Origin: Nonomuraea sp. SYSU D8015
GTDB lineage: Bacteria; Actinomycetota; Actinomycetes; Streptosporangiales; Streptosporangiaceae
Assembly (NCBI RefSeq): GCF_008065375.1
Contig: NZ_MU084033.1
Coordinates: forward strand, 62,471-126,470
Length of the DNA stretch: 64,000 nt
Direction of reading: 5' to 3'
In this document: positions 50,801-62,800 of the stretch, in pieces
How the letters are laid out: each line of letters begins with the position of its first letter
Position numbering within the stretch: position 1 is the stretch's first letter
Position numbers and translations under genes: made by a program
The notes under the pieces: model-generated
What the model was told of the DNA's origin: nothing
The model's database searches: none
What the model saw: only the letters and a program-made list of their open reading frames with translations

Positions 50801-53800
50801 CCCCGCCCACACCCCGGACGAAGCGCCGCGGCCAGCGATGCAGCAGCGGCCAACACCAGTCCCTCCCCCTTCCCCGTTGGTGCTGGACGAACTCGCCGAC
50901 AAGGCATACCCCAGCGTGGCCGACATGCGTGCCCACCTGCGTCAGCACGCCGATGCCATCGCACGCGCCGGTGTTGGCCCTGACGGCGGCCAGGTGAACG
51001 TGATCCGCGACCGCCTCCTGGACCTCGCCAACGAGACCACCCTGTCGATGGCAGCCTCCGGCAATCTCCTCTGGTACAACGAGCAGGGCGCACGCTGGCA
51101 GATCTGCGCCGTCGGATCCGGCATGCCGCTGCTGCCGGACAAGCTGCTCATCTCCAGGAAGCACGTCACCATGCTGGCGCGGTACCTGGAAAAGAACCTC
51201 ATCGGAGCTGACGGCGAGCCGCTGGCCTGGCGCGCCGCTAACCTGCCCCAGATCGCTCACACATGGCGATCAGACAAGGGCCTCACCCTGGCCGACACGA
51301 TCGTGACGCTGCGCGCTGACTTCGACCGCCAAAGCGGCCTGACCACCTCGCCCGCGATCAAGGCGCACAACGAGCTGCTGACCCGGCTGTCGCAGCAGGC
51401 AGACGAGGAGCAGCAGGCAGTCGTCCAGCAGGTTCACGCCGCGGAAACCGGCCGCCTCATCGTCACCAGCGCCGACCTCATCACCGGCGATGAGATCGAA
51501 TTCACCACCCCTTTGACCGCAGCCGACCGCAAGCGTTTGGCCGGCGAAGACATCCCGCGCCGCGGCGACCACGTGACCATCACCGGCACGCTGCTCACTC
51601 GTCCTAGCACCGAATTTCCCTCCGAGCTCATCTTCGCCGACGACACCGGGCGCTGGCGGCACGACGACGGACGGCACGGCTCGCTCAAGCACACCCTCAC
51701 CTCCTGGCCCGACGAACGCCGACAGCCCTGGGAGGCACCCCGCGGCCCGGTCCTGGTCCGACGCGATCCGTATCTGCAGCAACTGACCCTCACTCAGATA
51801 CGGGCCGGGACGCTGGAACACGCCGACGCGATCGGCATCAGCGCGCCCGTCCGCGACGCCATCACCACGTGCCTCGATGGCCTCCACGGTGAGGCGGCAG
51901 TCTCGGCCACGCTGCTGTTGCGTGACCACGCCGCGCGGTTCCGCCATCTGAACGATCTCGACCTGGACGCCGTCAATGCGAGCGTGCGAGCGGCCGCCGA
52001 CGCAGCCGACACCTACGGTCACCTCGATTCCGGCCAGCACACCGAGCGCATCACTCACCTGACCATCGTCCTAGCGAGCCTTGCGAGCGAATGTCGCCGC
52101 CGTGGCGGCCCGCCGGTGCCGACCCCCGCTTACCGCAATGGCTGGCAGATGGCCCTTCAGATGATCGCCACCGGCGACGTCCCCGACCTGGAGGAGGAGC
52201 TCAGCTTCGACACCTACCGCGGGGCCCGCGACTACACGATCGGCCGTGACGACGCCCTCAACCAGCCGGACCCGACCGTACGGGAAGTCGATGAGGAACG
52301 GCTCAGCTGGCGCGAACTGCTGGAAGCCTTCCTCGACGCCGAAGACAGAGCCCCCTACCGCGCCTCGACCCTGCCTCGCGCCATCGCCTCCCTCCACGAC
52401 CGTCCAGAGGCGCGCGAGGCAGCTAGCCGCGACATGACTCACCTGCTGATGGCCCTCGACAGGGCCGACGCCGGCGCGGTCGCCGACCTCTGGGCCAACA
52501 TCTCCGACTACCTCACCGACGCCACCGAGCGTGGCATCGACTACGCCGCCCACCTCCATGACGAGATCGCCGGGCTGCTGCGCACATCCGGCTACCAAGC
52601 CCCCTCCCCGCAGCTACGGCAGCAACGCGCCAGCTGGCAAACCATGTCCGGCCAAGAGCTCGCGACGGCACTGCGCGACCTGCCATCCGGCGACCACCAG
52701 GCGCGGCGCGAGCTCGAACAGATCCTGGAGACGAGCGGCTGGCAGAGCTCTGGCCTGCCACGCGCCGGCACCGCCCACCTCCTCGACCAACCGCAGCAGC
52801 CCACCGCCGACCTCATCGGCCGCCGGGTGGCCTACAACGCCGAGTACGGGCAAGTGCTGGGCATCCTGCAGCGAGACAACGACGGCGACTACAGGATCGT
52901 CTTCAAAGAGGGACAGGGCGAATCCACCCTCTACCTGGACAGTGGCGAAAAGATCGGCATCGTCGCGCCCGACGACCCCCGGCTGCGCGAACTCGACCCA
53001 GAGGACCTGCTCACCGACGAGCTCGACGCCATCATCGACGGCCTGGCCGTCCAAGCCGGGCAGCACTGGAAGCACGAACACCGCTTCGGAGACCCAGGCT
53101 TCGAGGACCTCCTGCGGCAGCATCGCCGCTATCTGCTGGTGTGGCAAGAGCGGCCCGACCGGACCGAACCATCCGTGCAGGCTCTCGGCCCTATGTTGCC
53201 CTGGCACCCTGGCGAACCCCTTGAACCCCGCTTCACCAGCGCTGATCAGGTGCGCCAGCACCTACTCCACGGCGGCGACTCCCCGCTTCTGCCTGATCGA
53301 AAGGCCGCGCGCGAGCTGGCGGCAGCCCAATGGCGGCTGACCGCCGATGGCAGTTTCCTGCTCGTTCCCGACGTCGACGACGGCGTGTGGTGGGTGGCCC
53401 ACACGGGCAGCGGCCAGATTCTGCACTTCCCGCAGCCGAACGAGGCCACGGCCGAAGAATTCGCCTGGGAGCTCAAGCACCTGCATGACGGCCACCAGCT
53501 CATCGACTGGGATCAACCCCAAGCCGCGCTGCGCCTGCAAAAGCTCAGCACGAGCCGAACCCTGTTCGGCGCTAACAATCGCGCCACCTTCCATGCCGCC
53601 ACACCGACCGAGCCGAGCACCAGGCAGAACACGCCCGGCACGGCCCAGGTCGGCTCATCACTCCTGGCCGACCACCCGGTCACCTTCCCTCCCCGGCAGG
53701 CACCACAGGAGACCCCGGACACCACGATCGCACCGGACGCCCTCGGCCGTGCTCCTGGCGATGACGGCCAGGACCTGATGCTGTGGCCACAGCGGCACCA

Positions 53801-56800
53801 GGGACCGGACATACTGGTGCCAGACGGCAGCGGAGGTGTCGATGATGGCGATGAACCAGTACGGAGCACAGGCCAAGGCGCACTGGGAGAAGCACCTGCC
53901 GGAGCTCCTAGCGACACTGCCCGATCCGCAGGAGTTCTTCACGGACCTGGGCGAGAAAGCGGAGCAGGAGGAACAGGACCGTCTGGAGGAGATGCGGGCG
54001 AACCGGGCGACGACCAGCAGCTTCATGACCAACCTGGGCCTGGCCAACAACGACCGGATGACGGTGCGCGACGACATCATCCGGTCGATGATCTTGGTGG
54101 ACCCGCAGGACTCGGAAGCGATCCAGGCGCTGCTGAGCTAGTCACCTTCCGCCCCACCGGCCAGGACGACCTCGCGCCGGCGGGACCGAGGGCCAAGCTC
54201 CAGGCCAACCTGGAGGCCTTGACCGTGCTGAACCGGCTGGAGGCCGAGCAGCGGCCAGCCACGCCCGAGGAACAGCAGATCCTGGCGCGCTGGTCAGGAT
54301 TCGGCTCCCTGGCGGAGAAGGTGTTCAAGGACCGCGACCAGGCATATGCCGCCGCCCGTGAACAACTGCAGGACCTGCTCGGCGATCGTGACGATCGCGC
54401 GTTGCGGCGCAGCACCCAGAACACGCACTACACCGACGCCGCTCTGGTGCAGCAGATCTGGCGCGCCGTCCAAGCGATGGGCTTCGAGGGCGGACTGGTC
54501 CTCGAACCCGGCTGCGGCAGCGGCAACTTCATCGGCTTCGCCCATCCCGAGGCGCAGGTGGTCGGCATCGAGCGCGAGCCATTCGCCGCGGCGATCGCCT
54601 CCCACCTGTATCCCGACGCGGTCATCCGCACCGAAAGCTTCGCCGACACCCGGATGCCTGACGACAGCTTCGACCTGGCCATCGGCAACGTACCCTTCGG
54701 CAAAGCGGCCCCCACCGACCCACTGCACAACAGCCAACGCCACGCCATCCACAACTACTTCATCATCAAAGCCCTCCACCTGGTGCGACCGGGCGGCCTG
54801 CTCGCCTTCATCACCAGCCGCTACACGATGGACGGCACCGAGCAAGGACCCATGGCCCGCCAGGAAATCGCCGAGCAGGCCGACCTCGTCGGCGCCATCC
54901 GACTCCCCAACGGCGCCCATGAGCGAGCCGCAGGCACCGACGTCGTCACCGACCTGATCATCCTGCGGCGGCGCGAACCCGACCGCGAACCCCACCACCT
55001 CCTCTGGCAAGAGGCCCGCAAAGTCGAACTCGACGGCCACGAGGAACACGTCAACGAATACTTCCTGCACCACCCCGAAATGGTGCTCGGCACCCTCGGC
55101 ACCGGCCAAGGCCCCAACCGCGACGGGCAACTCGTGGTCCGGCCCCCGCAGGACCTGCACGCCGAACTGGCACGCGCCCTGGACGAGGTGGCCGAACACG
55201 CCCGGCGCTACGACCTCACCCACACCCCGCGCGAGGCCAATGACCAGCCCGCCCTGGACACTTTCCGCATCAACCCGCATGAGCAGAACTTCGAAGGCTT
55301 CATCACCGCCACCCCCGAAGGCGGGTTCACCCGCATCGTCAACGGCTTCGCAGAGCCCTACGACATCCCCAAGACCCAGATCCGCGAGATCCGCGACCTG
55401 CTCAAGCTCCGTGACGTGCTGCTGTCCCTCCTGACGGCCGAGTCCTCCTCCGCAGAAGACAGCCCAGCCCTGGAACGGCTACGCCAGGAACTCAACCGCC
55501 GCTACGACGCCTACCTGCGCACCTACGGACCACTCAACCGCCACAACATCGGCAAACGCAAGAACAAAAAGGGCGAAGAGCGCGAATACAAGATCCGCCC
55601 ACCCGTGATCAGGAGGTTCCTGCAAGACCCGTTCGGCATCACCGTCCAAGCACTGGAGCACTACGACCCCGACAGCGAGCAGGTCTCCAAGACCGACATC
55701 TTCACCCAGCGCGTCGTCAAACCCCGCTCCCGGCCCGAGCACGCTGAAACGCCCGAAGACGCGCTCGCGCTATGCCTCGACGCCCACGCCGAGGTGCGAC
55801 TGAGCGAGATCGCCGACCTACTCGGCCTGAGCAGCCCCGAACAAGCCCGCCAAGCGCTCGGCAACCTGGTCTATGAGGACCCGATCGAAGACCGGCTCGT
55901 GCCAGCGGGCGAATACCTGGCCGGCAACGTCCGCGTCAAACTGCAGCAGGCCCAATCGGCCGCCGAGATCGACCCCACCTACCAGGCCAACGTCGAGGCC
56001 TTGACCGCCGTACAACCGGAGGACCTCGGCGCCGCCGAAATCGAAGCCCGCCTCGGCGCGATCTTCGTCGCCCCCGAGTACGTGCAGCAGTTCCTGCGCG
56101 AAACCCTGCAAGACGACTCCATCAAAGTCACCCGTGACCGCGGCGTGTGGAAGGTCAAGGGCAGCGACCGCAACAGCGTCCTGGCCACCGAGGTCTACGG
56201 CACCCCCCGCGTCAACGCCCTGGACCTCGCCCGCAAGCTCCTCAACCTGCGCACCATCGAGGTACGCGACGAACGGGACGAGTCCGACGGCGGCGGCACC
56301 GTGGTCAACTTCGAGCAGACCGAAGCAGCCCAGGCCAAAGCTGAGGAACTCAACGCCCGCTTCGGCGAGTGGGTATGGGAGGACACCGAGCGCGCCGACG
56401 AAATCGCGCGACTGTACAACTGGCACCACAACGCCATCGTGCTGCGCAGCTACGACGACGTCACACTCAGCACCCCCGGTCTCAACGAAGCGATCACCCT
56501 GCATCCGCACCAGCACGCGGCCGTGGCCCGCATGATCTACGAGCCGGCCGCCGGCCTGTTCCACGACATGGGCGCCGGGAAAACGCTAGAAGAAATCGTC
56601 GGTGTCATGGAACTCAAACGGCTCGGACTCGTCAACAAGCCGGTCATCGTCGTCAAAAACCACCTCCTCGACCAATTCGCCAAAGAATTCCTTTGGGCCT
56701 ATCCGCAGGCCAAAATCCTCTGCGGAGACAACGACGACCTCTCCGACCGAGGCGGCGTCAAAGGCGAACGCCAGCGAGAGTGGATCAGCAGATGCGCCAC

Positions 56801-59800
56801 CGGCAACTGGGACTGCGTCATCCTGACGCAAAATGCCTTCAAACGCATCGCCATGACCGAAGACGCACGCACCGACTACCTGTCCTGGGTGCGTGAAATG
56901 TTCAACGCCGCCATCGAAGAATGGGAAGGCGTCGAAGAATACAAGGTCAAGGAAGCCGAGCAAGTCCTCGAACGCTTCGAGGAAAAGATCAAAGATCAGA
57001 CCAGTGACTCCAAACATCGCGGATTGACCTGGGAGAACACCGGCCTCGACTACATCGTGATCGACGAATCGCAAGACTACAACAACCTCTGGACACCATC
57101 CAACGTGGATGGCATGTCGATCGATGGATCCGATCGCGCTGCCGATCTGGAAATGAAGCTCCGATACACCCGAGCACACCATGGGAAACGAGTCGGCACC
57201 TTCGCGACCGGCACCGACGTCACCAATAAGATCACCCAGATCTATGTCATCCACCGATATCTGCGCCCCGACCTACTGGAAGCGCAAGGCTTCGACACCG
57301 CCGACTCGTGGTTGGCCACCTACGCCGCCCCGCAGGTCCGTTTCGAACTCAAGGCGAACGGCTCTTACCAGCCCAAGGTCCGGGTAACGCAACTGGTCAA
57401 TGTCCCTGAACTGCTGCTCACTTACCACAGCTTCGCCGACATCAAAAGTTACGACGACCTGGGACTCTGGCGTCCAGCCATCGTGGGCGGCAAACCGCAA
57501 ATCATCCTCGTCCCGCGGTCGGCCGAACTCGCCGACTTCCAGGACGTCCTCGCCGAGCGCTATGAAGCCGCCAAACAAGGGCGGCGGGAAAAGGGCATGG
57601 ACACGGTTGTGGCGGTCATTGGCGACGGCATCAACGCCGCCCAGGACGTGCGCCTCGTGGGCCTGTCCACTGACGAACAACAGAAAGTCGATTACGCCGC
57701 CGATGAAATCTACAAGGACTGGCTGGCGCACAAAGACGACGTCTACCTCGATGACAATGGAGAACCCGACCCCGTCAAGGGCAGCCTGTTTCTAGTATTC
57801 TGCAACATCGGCGTCCCGAACAGCACCGGCAAATTCAGCATCTATGAGGAGCTGCGCACACTTCTCATCCAGCGAGGTATAGATCCGACTCTCATTCGTT
57901 TCATCCACGAAGCGACGGATCGCCGCAAAAAGAGCGAGATGTTCGCCGCCTGCAATGCCGGTCACGTGCATATCCTGATCGGGAGTACTGAACGGATGGG
58001 CGTCGGCACTAACGTCCAAAAGAGAGTCGCTGGGCTCTACAAATTCCACGGACACTGGCGCCCCGACTATCACGACCAAGAGGACGCCCGCGGCCGCCGT
58101 CAGGGCAACCAAAACGAGGAGATCTTCATCAAGGTCTTCCGCACCCAGAAGTCGTACGAGCCTTTCCGTGACCAAGCATGTGAACGGAAGGCGAACTTCC
58201 TGCGCATGCTGAAGAAGCGCGACCCCCGGGTGCGAATTTTGGAGATCCCAGACGATGACACGCTGCGCTTCGCTGCGTTCGCCTCAGCCGGCGCCGACGA
58301 CCCCCGACTGATGGAAAAAGCGGAACTCGAGGCGACCGTCGCGCAGCTCAAGCGTCGCCGTGGCCAGCATTCCCGCAAGCTGAACGATCTCAAGCTCACC
58401 ATCCGCCGGCGCGAACGGGACATCCAGGACACAGTCGATGATATTTCCAGGCTGGACGCCGCACTGGAGCTGTGGACTCCCACCAGAGGCGACGCCTTCG
58501 CCATGGTGGTGGACGGCCATACGCACACCAAGAGAACCGACGCCGCCGATCATCTGCGTGCCTTTATCGCCACTACCCTCAAGCGCATCCCCCGCGGCGA
58601 CAACCTCGAGCACGTCCCAGTCGGAGAGCTCGGTGGGTTCCGCCTCACGGCGAACTTCTATCCGACATATCAAAAATCGATCTGGTTCAGCTTCCCGGAC
58701 GCTGTGGGCGTGAAGACAGTTTCGGTGGATCATCGTGACCTCGGCGACGGGATCGGCCTCGTCCGCACGCTCGAAAATCACTTAGCTGCCATGCCTGAGC
58801 TGCGCAACGACTGGCAACAAGACATCGAACGGGCCCGCCGAGACATCGAGCAAGCCACTGCCCTGCTCGACAAGCCGTTCCGGGAAGCGGACTTGCTGAA
58901 CGACCTGGAACAGCGCATCAAGGAGATCAACGACGAACTGAAAAGAGACAACCCGGGTACCCCCCCGGCTACGGCCTCGGCACCCAGCGGGTCTGGCGGG
59001 TCCCGAGAAGGCCGCGACCTGGCCCGGCAGCAGGCACAGATTACCGCGCTAGGCTTCAACGCCCCCGACGCCGACGCCTTCGCCGACTGGTACAGCCAGA
59101 CCTACGGCGGTAAGCCCGCGACCGCCCAACCTTTGATCAGTCAGACCTATTACGAGGAATGGCTTCCGCAGCAGGGCCCCCACCACCCGCTGCGCACCAG
59201 CGTGCCGAGCACCTTCCCGCCCATCGCCTTGACCGCACCAGGCCAAAGCCCACCCGGCCAGGCCGCTCCCCCTTCAGCAGGCACGTCCGCCGCGGCCGCA
59301 GCGCAGCCAGCCGAGACCGAAACGACGCCACCGAGCCTGCCCGGGCCCATTCTCGACGATGTGCGGGCGCGGCTCCTGGCCCTGTCCTTGGCCTCTGCCG
59401 ATGTCGCGGCCTGGGCCCATGCCAACCATGAGGACAACTTCGCCTGGGCCTTCCGCGGATGGCTCACCGAACAGGCAGCTGAGCTGGCCGCCTCCCTCCA
59501 GGACGCGGGAGCCTTCACCGATCAGGACCGCACGCTCATCGACGAACTACTCAGCGCGCGATCGGCGACGATGACGCGGCTGCTGGACCAGTTGACCCCT
59601 CAAATGTTCCGCGCGCACCGCGCCGGCCAGGACATCCAGGCCGCTCACGGCGAGCCGACGTGGCTGGTGTACCGGCTGACCAACCTGTCCGACGGCACGC
59701 CGGTACAGGACCTGGCCGGCGATGAGCTGTTCAGCATGCTGCACGAAGCGATCGCGGCGAAGAACGAGCTCATCCATGTCCGCGACGATGGCGCCATCGA

Positions 59801-62800
59801 GATGGTCTCGATCAGATCCGGTCACGACCTCGACGGGGGTGACTACCTGGCCACGCCCATGACACCCGAGGACTCCTGGCAGTGGCTGACACAGCACCCG
59901 CAGGATCTCGCCGGTCTCGCCCAGAACCGCTCCTGGCAAACCACTCAAGTCAGGGGCCAGCAACAGCTCGTCAAGGACGCGATCGCCCACACGCTGGCCC
60001 ACGAGGAAAGCCGCGTACCCGATTCCCGGGCGCAGCTTGAGAACTGGCTGACCTGGCAAGCCAGCGTGGGCAATCCCGAGGTGCACGAGGAGGTTCGGCA
60101 GCAGCGCGAGTCCTACGAGGCCTTCCGCGACAACTTCGACGCGCTCGCCGCCGTCCAGATCCATCACGCCCTGACCCGCGGTGTTGAGCCATCCGTCCTT
60201 CGGGTCACCACCCATGAGACCTTCGCCGCGGCATGCCAGGCCGCCACCACCGCGGCCGGTGAACTTGACCAACGGCAGTACGTGTGGCGCGCGGGAGACG
60301 TCTACGTGGCAGCCGACATGCTGCCCGCCGCCAACCACGTCTCCGTCACATCATCTGGCGAATGGGCCCAACACCTGGACGGCGTTACCGTAGTCCTGCC
60401 CGAGCCACCCCGCACCGAACCAGGGCGGCCAGCCGTGGAAAGCCCATGGCCGGCCTTCAGCGGCCTCACCGGCTATCTGAGCGCCGACCACCGGCCCGAA
60501 TCCATCGCCCACGCCCAACAACAGTTGGCCCAGGCGTACGTGGCCTTCATCGCCGCCTGCCTGGATGCCGGCCTCGACCACCATCCCAACAGCGCCGAGC
60601 TCCACCCGCTGACCGTACAGATCCGGCTCCACATCTACGCCCTCACCCAGACCGACAACGAGCCTGCCACCGCCGCCCAACACCTGATGCACGTTCACCA
60701 GGCCGCCACCGACGTAGGTGACCTGGCCGACAGCGACCTGCGCACCGCCGCCTACCTGCTGATGGCCGCCGCCGAGACCCACGGCGCCCGACTCCAGCCT
60801 GCAGCCACCGGTGAGCCTGCTCCGAGCGTCACACCCTTGGACCTGGAGGCGGCACAAGCCGCACTGTCGAACCCGAGCCCGTTCCTGACCGGCACTGAAC
60901 ATCAGCAGGTCCAGGCACAACTGCTGGAGTCGATCAGGTCCTCATGGCCGATCGTCGGCCGGACCGGGTCCAACAATCTCACGACACAGCTCGTCCGGCG
61001 CCTGCACGCCGTGCTGACCACCGAAGAAGTGGCCGAAGCGCGTCCGGTCGAGCGCATGATCGGGCAGTGGAACCGGATCGTAGCCGACACCCTGATGGCG
61101 GCCCGCCATTGCGATGACCCAGAACAACGGTTCGCACTGACAGCCGTAGCGGGAGAAGCGGTCGCCTATCACCGGCGGCTGCGAGCCTACGCCCAGGCTG
61201 CGGAGCGTCGTGCCACTCCCTACACCGATGCTGCCGCCTGGCAAGCAGGGCTACGGCGCCTGGAGCACGCCTGGGAAACGTGGCGGTCCCACAGCCGAGA
61301 TGAGAACACCACACGTCACCGGCAGGTCGAGGGCGAGCATCATCAGCCCATGCGGGACTTCGCCGATGCCGCTCGCCGGGCCGCGTCGAGCGCCTGGGAC
61401 CGTCTGCGCCACGACAGCCACAGCGTCGAGGCGGCCTACGCCTTCGCCAGCACGACCTACGATCTGGCCTTAACCCTCGAGACCGAGGCGAGCGGCAACA
61501 CCGACGACGTCGCGGCCGAGGTCGTCGGCGATCTGATTGTTCTTGCACATCTCCACCACGCCCGCATCGTGGCCACCACACCCGAGTCGGCCCCAGACAG
61601 CCCGCTCTTCTCGCCACCTGCGGCCTCGCGTGCCCTCACAGCGACCACATCGCCCGGCCCCACCGGCATCCCTCCCGGTGACGCAGAACCGTACGCCTCC
61701 CTGACGGACATGACCGAGGCGGTGCAGGCGCTGCGGCAGGCATTCCTGGACGCCCTCCCACCGGCCAACCAATGGAGCGACGCCATCGCGCACGCCTCGA
61801 CGGCGCTGCACGACATGACCGTCGTCCCGGACCACGAACGCGGACTTTACGAGGCCACCGGGAAATGGAGCGCGCTGGCCGAAAGCGTCACCAAGGCGCA
61901 ACAAGGCGCAGGCGCGGAGGACCGAGCGCGGCTGGAAACGCTCGCCCGCGACGCGACCCGGCACGCGAGCCGGCTCAACGCGTGGTACGCGCGAGCCGAG
62001 CACCAAGTCGCGCCCTACACCTCCGTGCAACAGATCCTCCAGGACGACCTGGAGCTGTTGCGCCTGTACCGCGCCTGGACGACCACCCCCACAGCCCAGC
62101 AGGACCACGACGACCTCACCCGCATGGTCAGTCGCCAGCGCCAGGGAGCGGTTTCCCGGCGCCGAGACGACGGACGCGGCCTTAGCGACAGGCAGCGACG
62201 GATAATCGCGCTGGCGGATGCCTCACAAGCGCTGATCATGATGCTCGGCAGCGCGGACTACCGCAGCAGCGCCGACCGCGAGGCGCTCGGGCAACTCGCC
62301 GACGCCGCCGCCCGGCACGTCGCTCGCCTGGCGGCCTCGGCGGGCGATGAGTCCCTCTCGACGCGCCTCCAAGAAGCCGTGCAGGCCGACCCCCACTATC
62401 ACGACCGCCTGCGGGCAGAACGCGTCGCAGCCGCACGAGGCCAGGACATCCCCCACACCGACGCCGAGCCCTCGCGGCACGGCGCGCGCGCCGCCTTGGC
62501 CGAGACCATGTTCGCGATCCGGGCCCCCAACGCAACGGACGATCCGCAGCTGGCGACGCACCTGTTCGACCAGCTGTACGACGACGTCGCCACCGGCACG
62601 CTCACCCACCTCACCCTGGCCGCCGACGGAACGATCACCTACACCGCAGGCACGGACGCCGGCGCCTCGCCGATCGTCCTGAGGCCGCTCTCCCTTGAGC
62701 AAGCCCGCGCGTGGGCCGCCAGCCACCCCGTCGCGGCCCCGCCCCAGCCGCGCCATCCGGACCTTGTGGCCTGCTGCAACCAGATCGTCGACCACGCTTG

